A DNA stretch of 64,000 nucleotides from Gracilimonas sp965227785. Lineage in GTDB: Bacteria; Bacteroidota; Rhodothermia; Balneolales; Balneolaceae. The notes beneath the pieces are model-generated. The model ran no database searches, was not told the origin of the DNA, and was given only the letters and a program-made list of their open reading frames with translations. Of this stretch, positions 16,814 through 24,974 are shown one piece after another (position 1 is the first letter of the stretch; each line of letters opens with the position of its first letter). A program made the translations under genes and the position numbers. The stretch is from NCBI RefSeq assembly GCF_965227785.1, contig NZ_OZ245785.1, forward strand, positions 124,001 to 188,000. Direction: 5' to 3'.

Positions 16814-16915
16814 AGAATTTGTATAAAATTACCGTGGATATTTGCAGGCTTAATTAAAGAGATATTTTTGTAAAAAAATCAAAATTGTCAGGAGAATTTT
16901 CATAAAAGGGTCTTC

Positions 16916-16951
16916 ACAAAAAAAAGCCGGCTTCCAGTGGAAACCAGCTTT
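16916..16951 (-). terminator. Terminator downstream of S9 paralog 2
   Basis: On the minus strand AAAGCTGGTTTCC pairs with GGAAGCCGGCTTT (two wobble pairs, 3-base loop) and is followed by a run of T. It lies about 200 bases past the paralog 2 stop and before the paralog 1 start. Confidence 0.75.
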
Positions 16952-17109
16952 CGTAAATACAAAATGTAAACGTTTAAAAAGTCTGTTATCTCTAGTCTGC
17001 CCAGAGATCTCCACTTTCAACAACCGCGCCCTAGAAGGCAGATCGCGGATAAAGTGTTTCCGCGATGACGTTCAGCCTTTAGAAAAAGTCCAAAGAACCT
17101 CCAAGTTCC

Positions 17110-17149
17110 CCTTCAACGTTCAGCCTTGGATGTTCCTTGTTGGATGTTC
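17110..17149 (-). repeat. Dispersed repeat, copy 5
   Basis: TGGATGTTCCTTGTTGGATG abuts the stop of S9 paralog 2, in the same position as copy 4 after paralog 1. Confidence 0.65.
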
Positions 17150-17151
17150 AA

Positions 17152-19503
17152 TCAATCTTCCGGCAGATTCATGTCTACATTACTGCGGTAATCACCCAGC
17201 AGGTGCTGAGAGAAATAGTACCATTTCTGCCGCTCAAAGTACGGTTGATAGGGCCCAAAGCCATGACGACGGCCGGGTAAAATCATCATATCAAAACGTT
17301 TCCCGGCTTTGATCAGTGCATCAGCCAGGCGCAGGGTATTGGCCGGGTGTACATTGTTATCGATGTTACCATGAACCAATAACAGGTGACCTTTCAGGTT
17401 ACCGGCCAAATCCGCATTTGATTCAATGGGTCCGTCAAAAGTGATTTCTTCTCTTTCCACTTCCACACTGTCTTCGCTCATCTCTTTGACAGTCTTTCGG
17501 TTTTCTTTCACCCCGTTGTGAGTTTCACTCCACCAGTGATTGTACACGTTATTGTCGTGATTACCGGCAGACGAAACGGCAACGTCATAAAAATCAGGAT
17601 AAGTGAGAAGCGCAGCGGTACTCATAAATCCACCGCCGGAGTGGCCATATATTCCAACCCGGTTTTGATCGATAAATGAATGACGGGAAGCCAGTTGTTC
17701 TATGCCATACTTATTATCAGCCAGAGGGTAGTCGCGAAGGTCTCCATAGCCATAGGTGTGATAATATCGGGAGCGAACGGGGCTTCCACCTCGATTTCCA
17801 AATGCTACGACCACAAAGCCAAGCTGCGCCAGTGCCTGATTCCGACCGGTATAACCCTGCAGCGAAAAGCTGGTTGGGAAAGGCTCAGTTTGTGGACCGG
17901 GATATACATATGAAATGATAGGGTAGGATTTGGTGGAATCGAAGTCGAAGGGTTTCCACATCACACCATAAAGATCGGTGGCTCCGTCGGCAGCTTTAAT
18001 TTTGAATTCTTCCGGAGCTTTCCAGCCAATGGCTTTGGCTTTGCTCATATCCACTTCCTGAAGGGTAAGAATTACTTTGCCGTTACGGTCACGAAGAACC
18101 GATTTGGTAGGCATATCAACTCGCGAGTAGTTATCTACAAAGTAATTGTCCTTATCAGATTCTGAAATGCTGTGGTCGGCATTTTCAGGGGTTAGATGTT
18201 TGAAGTTGGAACCGTCAAACCGAACACTGTATAGATGCTCATAGTAAGGGTGGTCACCATCACGACCATAGCCTTCGAAATAAATGGTTTTGGCAGCGGT
18301 GTCTATCTTCACGATATCGCCCACTACGTAGTTCCCGGATGTAATTCGGTTCTTGAGGTTCCCTTCTGAGTCATATCGGTAAAGCTGTCCCCAGCCGGTA
18401 CGCTCGCTCCACCAAATGTATTCCTCGCCATCATTTATAATGGCTAAATCCTGGAAACTCCAGTTGAAATAAGGTTTACTGGTTTCACTAAGCAGAACTT
18501 CGGTTTCACCGGTTTCGGTATCGCCGATCAGGATATCTACTTTATCAGACGTACGGTTTTCACGGTAGATATATAACTTGTCGGAAGGAGTGGATTTGTA
18601 ATCTCCTGTTTGATGATTACCGTAGTTTGCCCTCAGTTCCTGGTCTTCCCATTTGTCGGTTTCCATAATCACACGCTCTCGTGAAGCAATATCGAATACC
18701 TCAATTTGTGGGATGCCTATCTCTTCCTCTCCGGGCATGGAATACTTATATGTTTCCAGTTCAGGACGTTTACCCAAAGCGTTAATCACCCAAAGTTCTT
18801 TTACTTTTCGGTCATCGGTACGGGTGATATAAAGCTTGCTTTCATCATCAAAAAAGTTGGCGTTGGTTCGCAGGCGTTTGTTGCTGGTAGTATCACCCTC
18901 ATTGGCCTGATAGCTGAACCAGCGTTCACCGTCATCGGTAAGTTGGATTTCCGTACTATCTTCATCATGAGCACGCATCAGGTACAGGTTATGATTTTTC
19001 GCAAAAGCAATCCAGGTGCTGTCGGGGGAGTAGGTTGCCCACGGTTCCCGTTCTTCTTTTTCCAGAGAATCACCTTTAATCAAATCATTCCCATTCAGGT
19101 TATAGGTGAACTGAATACTATCGACATGAAAAGTAAAACGCTCTTTATCGGTGTTGTACTCAAAGTCCTTCAGATCCAGATCTTTGGAATTGAATGGACG
19201 CTCAAAAATTTCAGCAAGCTGGGAAGCCATTTCTTCCTGGTCAAAGAGCAATCGCTGGGAGGGTCGTTCGGCATTCACGAAATACCAGTTTTTTCCTTCA
19301 TCGTTTTCGTAGGTGTACCAAAAATTGTTTGTGTCTTCAATCCAGCGGGGCCACACCGAAGTATTCCCGATGAGCTTTTCCATTTTATCACCGGTGAAAC
19401 GTTCAGCGGCTTCAAAGTTAGCTTGTTGGGCATGAGTGGCAGTAGAAAATAAAGCAGCCATAAAAACGGCTGATAAAGCTGATTTCAGTAATGTTGTATG
19501 CAT
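17152..19503 (-). CDS. Exported S9 family peptidase (DPP4-type), paralog 2
   Basis: A 783-residue paralog of the neighbouring peptidase, with near-identical long stretches such as the AGNHDNN and LLVHG regions. The start was set at the ATG at 19503, which gives the signal peptide MHTTLLKSALSAVFMAALFS; the longer open frame upstream adds 59 unrelated residues. It has the same propeller plus hydrolase layout, with Ser in GHSGGGFMS near residue 620, Asp in HGNIDNNVH and His in GRRHGFGPYQ. It is probably periplasmic dipeptide release. Its own terminator follows, so it need not be co-transcribed with paralog 1. Confidence 0.9.
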   Translation of the reverse strand: MHTTLLKSALSAVFMAALFSTATHAQQANFEAAERFTGDKMEKLIGNTSVWPRWIEDTNNFWYTYENDEGKNWYFVNAERPSQRLLFDQEEMASQLAEIFERPFNSKDLDLKDFEYNTDKERFTFHVDSIQFTYNLNGNDLIKGDSLEKEEREPWATYSPDSTWIAFAKNHNLYLMRAHDEDSTEIQLTDDGERWFSYQANEGDTTSNKRLRTNANFFDDESKLYITRTDDRKVKELWVINALGKRPELETYKYSMPGEEEIGIPQIEVFDIASRERVIMETDKWEDQELRANYGNHQTGDYKSTPSDKLYIYRENRTSDKVDILIGDTETGETEVLLSETSKPYFNWSFQDLAIINDGEEYIWWSERTGWGQLYRYDSEGNLKNRITSGNYVVGDIVKIDTAAKTIYFEGYGRDGDHPYYEHLYSVRFDGSNFKHLTPENADHSISESDKDNYFVDNYSRVDMPTKSVLRDRNGKVILTLQEVDMSKAKAIGWKAPEEFKIKAADGATDLYGVMWKPFDFDSTKSYPIISYVYPGPQTEPFPTSFSLQGYTGRNQALAQLGFVVVAFGNRGGSPVRSRYYHTYGYGDLRDYPLADNKYGIEQLASRHSFIDQNRVGIYGHSGGGFMSTAALLTYPDFYDVAVSSAGNHDNNVYNHWWSETHNGVKENRKTVKEMSEDSVEVEREEITFDGPIESNADLAGNLKGHLLLVHGNIDNNVHPANTLRLADALIKAGKRFDMMILPGRRHGFGPYQPYFERQKWYYFSQHLLGDYRSNVDMNLPED

Positions 19504-19642
19504 AGAAATAACCTGAATGTTTAGATTAGGCGTCCAATAAACGACATAATTTTGTAAAACACTGTCATAAATGAAGAACTGGTACAATTTTTCTGTGCTA
19601 TCGGAAGGGAAGTAATTGTGAAAAGCAGAGAATGGAATTTGC

Positions 19643-20149
19643 CTACTGAAGTTTTTCTTTTTCAGCCTTGAAGTCCTCATCGCTCATAAGTCCCTGTTGC
19701 CAAAGCCCGGTGAGATATTCCAGCTGGTCCATAGAGCCGGGTTCGTATTCCGGTTCTCTGGGCTTGGCTTCTTTTTCTGCTTCAAGCCGTTTAAGTTCAG
19801 CTTCAACGGCTTTTTCTATGGATTGGCTGATGGTTTCCGGGTTTCTGAGTCCGATTAGCTCAATTTCCCGGCTGCTTGTTTTGAGGATAACCGAGCCAAC
19901 CCCAAACCATATATCTCCGGCTACAGCCTGACGAATATCAACCAAATCAATATTCTGAGAAATATGTCCGTCAACCACCGTAATTTTCCGGTCAGTTATG
20001 GTGTAAGATATGCTTTTATGATTTTTACGGGTTCTCCAGATCAGGTAAATACCCACTAAGACCGGGAACAGAATTACCCCAAAAAAATACGGCCAGAAAA
20101 AAGCTTTCCAGGAGGGAGTGAGGGTGATGGATTTTTGGTTGTTGCTCAT
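19643..20149 (-). CDS. Membrane protein with PH-like and SHOCT domains
   Basis: A 168-residue protein. Residues ~15-37 (FFWPYFFGVILFPVLVGIYLIW) are hydrophobic and probably cross the membrane. Residues ~45-110 (ISYTITDRKITVVDGHISQNIDLVDIRQ) resemble a bacterial PH-like (bPH_2) domain. A charged linker then leads to a C-terminal SHOCT motif (LEYLTGLWQQGLMSDEDFKAEKEKLQ region). SHOCT is a short oligomerisation-type module of unknown role. It is divergent from the ccm genes, and no functional link is evident. Confidence 0.75.
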   Translation of the reverse strand: MSNNQKSITLTPSWKAFFWPYFFGVILFPVLVGIYLIWRTRKNHKSISYTITDRKITVVDGHISQNIDLVDIRQAVAGDIWFGVGSVILKTSSREIELIGLRNPETISQSIEKAVEAELKRLEAEKEAKPREPEYEPGSMDQLEYLTGLWQQGLMSDEDFKAEKEKLQ

Positions 20150-20243
20150 AACAGATTTTACAGATTATATACTCAATAAATGACGGGTAAATTCGTATAT
20201 TTACCCTGACAACGTAGCCATAGTTAATAAAATTCGCATACTA

Positions 20244-20900
20244 TTGAAACCCTGGAAATACGTAGTAGCCGGCTGGATGACTCTCGTTATCGCAGCCGGA
20301 TTTTTGATAGAAATTCCCGATATCCCCATTCTCGAACAGACGGCACGTAACATCTTTTTCCACGTACCCATGTGGATGACCATGTTCGTTCTCTTTTTAA
20401 TCAGCTTTTGGTACAGCATTAAGTATTTAAATGATCCGGAAATGGAGTTTGACAGGAAAGCCTCATCGGCTGCAACGGTGGGTGTGGCTTTTGGCTTGTG
20501 TGGGTTGTTGACCGGTTCACTTTGGGCACGTTTTACCTGGGGATCGTGGTGGACATTTGCAGAGCCGAAGATGAACCTGGCTGCGCTGGCATTGATGATT
20601 TATGTAGCTTATTTCGTGCTCAGGTCAGCTTTTGACGACGAACAGAAACGCGCAAAATTAGCGGCGGTTTACAATATTTTTGCTGTCACCACCATTCCAT
20701 TTTTGTTGTATGTGGTTCCGCGGCAATTAACAAGCTTACACCCGGGAGCAGATGGAAATCCTGCTTTCAGTGAGATAACAGCCGATGAACTTCGGTATAT
20801 TTTATACCCGGCATTTATTGGTTTCATTGCTTTGGGATACTGGATTTATGATGTGGTTCACAGGTATAAAAAGGTTCAATTCGAGATCGAGAATTCGTAA
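20244..20900 (+). CDS. ccmC: Cytochrome c maturation haem transporter subunit CcmC
   Basis: A 218-residue membrane protein that handles haem and loads it onto CcmE in system I cytochrome c maturation. About six hydrophobic helices are present. FFHVPMW contains the conserved His in the first periplasmic loop, and WARFTWGSWWTFAEPKMN is the tryptophan-rich haem-handling (WWD) segment. HPGADGN supplies the second His. The start is TTG at 20244; the next in-frame ATG (20277) would cut off the first helix. It heads a ccmC-ccmD-ccmE-ccmF operon; ccmB is far away at 44.5 kb and ccmA is not in the window. Confidence 0.9.
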   Translation: MKPWKYVVAGWMTLVIAAGFLIEIPDIPILEQTARNIFFHVPMWMTMFVLFLISFWYSIKYLNDPEMEFDRKASSAATVGVAFGLCGLLTGSLWARFTWGSWWTFAEPKMNLAALALMIYVAYFVLRSAFDDEQKRAKLAAVYNIFAVTTIPFLLYVVPRQLTSLHPGADGNPAFSEITADELRYILYPAFIGFIALGYWIYDVVHRYKKVQFEIENS

Positions 20901-20930
20901 GTTTACAGTTCAAATAAGATTAAAAAATTA

Positions 20931-21173
20931 ATGCAAGAAGATTCACTCGCTGCCGTTGACACCCTGACTCAAGCTTACTCTGATAACTGGAGCGGAGCAC
21001 CCGGGGCGGAAGAGGCCGGCGCATTTATTCAATTTATGTCTTCAAACGAATTAATATATGTAGTGCTGGGAGTGAGCCTGATTATCTGGCTGATACTCCT
21101 GTTTTTCCTTTTCCGGGTAGATAAGAAAGTGAGCAAACTGGAAGAACAAATTCAATCATCAAAAGACGCATGA
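20931..21173 (+). CDS. ccmD: CcmD family small membrane protein
   Basis: An 80-residue protein with an acidic N-terminus (~40 residues), one membrane helix (residues ~41-64, IYVVLGVSLIIWLILLFFLF) and a basic, coiled C-terminus (RVDKKVSKLEEQ). That is the CcmD layout, although it is longer than the classical ~60-70 residues. CcmD helps release haem-loaded CcmE from CcmABC. It overlaps ccmE by four bases (ATGA at 21170). Identity rests on position and topology, since CcmD sequences are poorly conserved. Confidence 0.8.
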   Translation: MQEDSLAAVDTLTQAYSDNWSGAPGAEEAGAFIQFMSSNELIYVVLGVSLIIWLILLFFLFRVDKKVSKLEEQIQSSKDA

Positions 21174-21565
21174 AACCAAAACTGATTATAGGAATTGTAG
21201 CCATTGTCGGGTTTACCTCTCTGTTGATGTACAACTTTGGTGAAAGCATCAGTACCTACACAACTTTTGAGGGTGCTTCCGAAATGAGTAGCGCACATAT
21301 CCCCGGTACTTGGGACGAAGAAAAGGGTGCTGAATTTTCTCTGGAAACCAAAAAATTCGTTTTCTATATGAAGGACGAGGACGGCGTTTCTAAAAAAGTG
21401 GTGTACTCCAAGCCCAAGCCCAATAATTTTGAACAGGCTGACCAACTGGTTGTCATCGGTGAAATGAGAGGCGATACTTTCTACGCAAATGAAATGCTGA
21501 TGAAGTGCCCTTCTAAATATAATGATGCCGACCCAAGTCAATTTAGTGAAGCTTCTCAGGGATAA
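21170..21565 (+). CDS. ccmE: Haem chaperone CcmE, Cys-type (CxxxY)
   Basis: A 131-residue membrane-anchored periplasmic chaperone that carries haem from CcmC to CcmF. Residues 4-22 are the membrane anchor; an OB-fold domain follows. The classical haem-binding HxxxY is replaced by CPSKY, with C113 and Y117 in LMKCPSKYND. CcmE forms with Cys at this position are known from other lineages. The coupling to ccmD by a four-base overlap and the ten-base gap to ccmF indicate one transcript. Confidence 0.9.
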   Translation: MKPKLIIGIVAIVGFTSLLMYNFGESISTYTTFEGASEMSSAHIPGTWDEEKGAEFSLETKKFVFYMKDEDGVSKKVVYSKPKPNNFEQADQLVVIGEMRGDTFYANEMLMKCPSKYNDADPSQFSEASQG

Positions 21566-21574
21566 CGATTATTT

Positions 21575-24073
21575 ATGTTAGGAACTTTTGGTAAAATCCT
21601 GATTTCCGCCTCTTTTGTTGCTTCTCTGGCGGCCATGATCTTTTATTTCATTTCGGCAAACAGGGATGAGCATCGAACCCTTCGCATAGGAAACTGGCTG
21701 TTTGCTGCAAAAGCAGCTTTTCTTGTGGTTGCATCAGGCATTTTGGTGTACCTGATCTTTCAACATCAGTTTCAATACTACTATGTATTCAACTACACCA
21801 GCCTTGATTTAGCACCTCGCTACCTCTGGTCAGCTTTTTATGGCGGACAGGAAGGCAGTTTTATGCTCTGGATTCTTATTTCCGCCTTCTTTGGGTTTGG
21901 GTTGATGAAATGGACGCGCCCACCATATAAAGCTCCGGTGCTGTTCTTTCTTACTCTTACGCAGGTATTCTTGCTGTCTATGCTCTTGGGCTGGGATATT
22001 TTTGGGTTGAAGCTGGGTGCTTCTCCCTTCCGAACCATTGCTGAGGAGATGCCTAATGCACCTTTTCTTCAAACTAACCCCGATTTCATTCCACAGGATG
22101 GAAGTGGTTTAAATGATTTGCTCAAAAGTCCGTGGATGATGATTCATCCGCCCATTTTATTCGTGGGCTTTTCGATGATGACTATTCCATATTGTTTTGC
22201 CATGGCGGCCCTCTGGAAACAGAAATACAATGAGTGGATTGGCCCGGCTTTACCTTGGACCCTCAGTGCCAATGTGGCCTTATTAACCGCTATTTTTCTG
22301 GGGGGATATTGGGCGTATGTTACTCTTTCATTCGGAGGTTACTGGGCCTGGGATCCGGTGGAGAATGCCTCTCTGGTTCCCTGGTTAATTGGTACCGCGG
22401 GTATTCACACCATGATTATTCAGCGCAAAAGCTCCGTTGCTCAGAAGTCTTCTATTTTGTTTGCCATCCTTGCCTATGTAGCTGTGGTTTATGAAACCTT
22501 CCTTACCCGATCCGGAATTTTGGGTAGTTCATCGGTGCATAGTTTTGTAGATCTTGGGCTATACAATCAGTTATTGGCTTTTATGGTAGTAGTAACCGTA
22601 ATAGGGCTTGGGCTGTTTTTCTGGAGATATAAAGAACTTCCGTCCCCGGATAAAGAATCTAAATTCTTAAGCCGTGAGTTCATGACTGTGACCGGTGCCA
22701 TGCTTCTGCTGATCCTTGGGCTTGTAATTATTCTGGGAACCAGCTCGCCAATTATTGGGAAGCTTTTCGTAGAGAACCCGACCCCACCTGAAATTAGCTT
22801 CTATAACGACTGGAGTATGCCTATCGCTATGGTTATGGCGATTTTTACTGTATTGGGGCAGTATCTGTTTTGGAAGAAATATGATGCTGAATCACTGGCT
22901 TCTGCTTTAATTAATCCGCTGTTGGTAACCAGTGCCATTACCATTTTTTCAATTATCCTCGGAGACGTACGGAACATTTACTACATGGTGTACCTGTTCT
23001 GTGGATTTTTTGCTGTGGTAGGCAATACCTGGGTGATGGTTCGTCTGGCTTTTCAGAATCCTAAATTAGTTGGTGGTTCGCTTACCCATATTGGTTTTGG
23101 GTTATTGTTGGTGGGAATTTTGGCATCTTCAGCCTATAACTCCTATCTCGTGGATCAGAAAACAGCCAATTATAATGCAGCTGTTGAACGCGGAGAAGTA
23201 ACGGACGAACAAGGATTTAAGGTCAGCCAAAAAGAGGAGATGCTGTTACTGAATCTGAATGAGCCCGTGCTCGTTGATGACCGATATATGATGACCTACG
23301 AGGGATATGAATTGGATAATTCGATCCGTCGGGGACAGCAAACCTACCGAATCAAATTTGAACCGGTAGATGGCGGTAAACCGTTTTACATGAATCCGGA
23401 AGTGTACCCGATGCTTACTACTTCCACCGCCGAAAATATACAATGGTCGGTAGATCCTGACGTGAGAACGGGTTTGTTGAGTGATATCTATTTATATGTG
23501 GGCGGCAGCTCGTATGTACAGGAACAAAATGACCGTGCCGGTGAAAACCGTCGTATGATGCAGAATGTATCAGCTCAGGATACTACAGCTGATGAAACGC
23601 CGGAAGTTCAGAAAATTAAATTCAACCCGGGCCAAACCGTTGATGTGGGTAGATTCAAAATCAGATTTGTGGATTATGCCCGTACCGATACGTCAGAATT
23701 ACCCCCGAATACTTCAATCGGGGTAAGGGCACAGGTTGAGTTAATTCATCCGGCGAGCAGCAGAGTTATAACTCTTGAACCGTTATTTGCTGTGTACAGT
23801 CAGAACGGACAAAGTTACATTTATTCTCCGCCGGCAAGAATTCCTGATTTTGACCTGGAGTTTCAGTTCACGGAAATCAATCCCCAGGAGAACAACATTG
23901 AGTTAACCATTACCGGTCTGGAAGAAGAATATGAGCCTGAATGGGTACTTATTGTAGCGGATGAAAAGCCCTTTATTTCGGTAGTTTGGGCTGGCACCTT
24001 TATACTTATGGCTGGATTTAGCATTTCTATTTTCCGACATTGGGGCAGAGAACGCAAAAAGAACGCTGAGTAA
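21575..24073 (+). CDS. ccmF: Cytochrome c haem lyase CcmF/NrfE family
   Basis: An 832-residue membrane protein that attaches haem from CcmE to apocytochromes c. It has roughly 14-15 hydrophobic helices. GGYWAWDPVENASLVPWL is the WWD haem-handling domain and IHPPILFVGF is a conserved haem-contact loop. A large soluble periplasmic domain lies near residues 515-800, and a final helix (WAGTFILMAGFSISIF) ends the protein. The length is greater than E. coli CcmF (~650), mainly because of this domain, which is usual for this phylum. It is the last clear ccm gene of the operon; thioredoxin-like CcmG and CcmH are not seen. Confidence 0.93.
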   Translation: MLGTFGKILISASFVASLAAMIFYFISANRDEHRTLRIGNWLFAAKAAFLVVASGILVYLIFQHQFQYYYVFNYTSLDLAPRYLWSAFYGGQEGSFMLWILISAFFGFGLMKWTRPPYKAPVLFFLTLTQVFLLSMLLGWDIFGLKLGASPFRTIAEEMPNAPFLQTNPDFIPQDGSGLNDLLKSPWMMIHPPILFVGFSMMTIPYCFAMAALWKQKYNEWIGPALPWTLSANVALLTAIFLGGYWAYVTLSFGGYWAWDPVENASLVPWLIGTAGIHTMIIQRKSSVAQKSSILFAILAYVAVVYETFLTRSGILGSSSVHSFVDLGLYNQLLAFMVVVTVIGLGLFFWRYKELPSPDKESKFLSREFMTVTGAMLLLILGLVIILGTSSPIIGKLFVENPTPPEISFYNDWSMPIAMVMAIFTVLGQYLFWKKYDAESLASALINPLLVTSAITIFSIILGDVRNIYYMVYLFCGFFAVVGNTWVMVRLAFQNPKLVGGSLTHIGFGLLLVGILASSAYNSYLVDQKTANYNAAVERGEVTDEQGFKVSQKEEMLLLNLNEPVLVDDRYMMTYEGYELDNSIRRGQQTYRIKFEPVDGGKPFYMNPEVYPMLTTSTAENIQWSVDPDVRTGLLSDIYLYVGGSSYVQEQNDRAGENRRMMQNVSAQDTTADETPEVQKIKFNPGQTVDVGRFKIRFVDYARTDTSELPPNTSIGVRAQVELIHPASSRVITLEPLFAVYSQNGQSYIYSPPARIPDFDLEFQFTEINPQENNIELTITGLEEEYEPEWVLIVADEKPFISVVWAGTFILMAGFSISIFRHWGRERKKNAE

Positions 24074-24074
24074 A

Positions 24075-24101
24075 GAACATCAAACAAGGAACACCGAACG
24101 T
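24075..24101 (+). repeat. Dispersed repeat, copy 6
   Basis: GAACATCAAACAAGGAACAC lies directly after the ccmF stop. With the inverted copy at 24160-24189 it flanks the next start codon. Confidence 0.6.
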
Positions 24102-24114
24102 TTAAAGTCAGAGT

Positions 24115-24819
24115 ATGAAAGCATGTACTGGTAAGTATTTCAGGCAGATAAATACTTCAGCGTTCGTTGTTGGGTGTTGGGTGTTCCTGCTGGTTTTTTC
24201 GGTATTATTTTCGACTGAAGCCCAGGCTCAGCAAAAAGAAGAGGATTTTCCATCTCCAAGAGGGGCATTCTTTCGATCTCTCGTGGTTCCGGGATGGGGG
24301 CATTATTATGCGGAAAACGATAACTGGAACCGGGGTAAATATCATTTAGCCGGTGAAGTGGTATTGGTACTCTCATATTTCGGACTGAATGCAAGAGCCA
24401 ATTACCTGGAACAAGATTATTTCACATTTGCTGAAACCAGAGCAAATACCAACTTATCGGGAAAATCCAGAGATTTTATTATAGCAGTGGGGAATTATGA
24501 CAACCTTGCTGCCTACAACGATGCCCAGCTCCGGACCCGGAATTGGGACCAGGTTTTCCCGGAAACGCCTCAAAATCAATGGAACTGGGAAAGCACAGAA
24601 CACCGGTTTCAATATCAGGATGCAAGAGAGAGGGTAGAGCGTAACCGAAGTCAGTTGCCAACCTTAGTTGCCCTTATGGTGGCTAACCGATTGGTGAGTG
24701 GTATCAGTGCTTTCATCCATGCCCGGGATCTGGTTGAGAATACCCCGGAAGCCAGTTTCAGTTATGTGGATACCTTTGGTCAGCCTGGTGTAACAGCAAA
24801 TCTTCGATTCAACTTTTAA
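24115..24819 (+). CDS. Exported DUF5683-like protein
   Basis: A 234-residue protein with a hydrophobic signal segment (residues ~17-36, FVVGCWVFLLVFSVLFST) and a cleavage-like AQA. The body has SLVVPGWGHYYAENDNW, typical of DUF5683-like proteins, then a hydrophobic helix, acidic loops and a C-terminal strand ending LRFNF like an outer-membrane protein. The function is unknown. Its signal-peptide codons lie inside an inverted dispersed repeat copy (24160-24189), so part of the leader may derive from repeat sequence. The start at 24115 is the only reasonable ATG upstream of the signal segment. Confidence 0.65.
   Translation: MKACTGKYFRQINTSAFVVGCWVFLLVFSVLFSTEAQAQQKEEDFPSPRGAFFRSLVVPGWGHYYAENDNWNRGKYHLAGEVVLVLSYFGLNARANYLEQDYFTFAETRANTNLSGKSRDFIIAVGNYDNLAAYNDAQLRTRNWDQVFPETPQNQWNWESTEHRFQYQDARERVERNRSQLPTLVALMVANRLVSGISAFIHARDLVENTPEASFSYVDTFGQPGVTANLRFNF
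24160..24189 (-). repeat. Dispersed repeat, copy 7, inverted, within the leader of the DUF5683-like gene
   Basis: CGTTCGTTGTTGGGTGTTGG is the near reverse complement of the copy at 24075-24101. The pair encloses the start codon at 24115. Confidence 0.5.
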
Positions 24820-24974
24820 GCTTTTCTTTAGTTAGTTGTTCTCTTGAAAACGTCCTTTCATATGAACATTTCAAGGGTGGTAAGTTTTTGCAAAAAATGA
24901 ACTCTGATGCCTTGAAAAACGCTTCCAAAAGCCCTAACCTGATAAAAATTTTAAACTGAAATTAACCGGACAAA

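Larger units (their letters stand above)
16814..17151. other. Spacer between the two S9 peptidase genes
   Basis: No gene is seen. It contains the terminator at 16916-16951 and a REP-like hairpin TCGCGGA/TCCGCGA near 17043-17065 followed by TGACG. A dispersed repeat copy lies at 17110-17149. The last ~70 bases resemble the 3' flank of paralog 1. Confidence 0.6.

Noticed and set aside
18706..19452. Long plus-strand open frame (248 residues) inside S9 paralog 2
   Set aside because: It runs antisense to a gene with clear motifs and a signal peptide. Its own translation is low in structure and has no recognisable domain, so it is a shadow of the real frame.
24843..24875. CTTGAAA/TTTCAAG hairpin after the DUF5683-like gene as a terminator
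   Set aside because: The stem is short and A/T-rich, and no T run follows; too weak to list.
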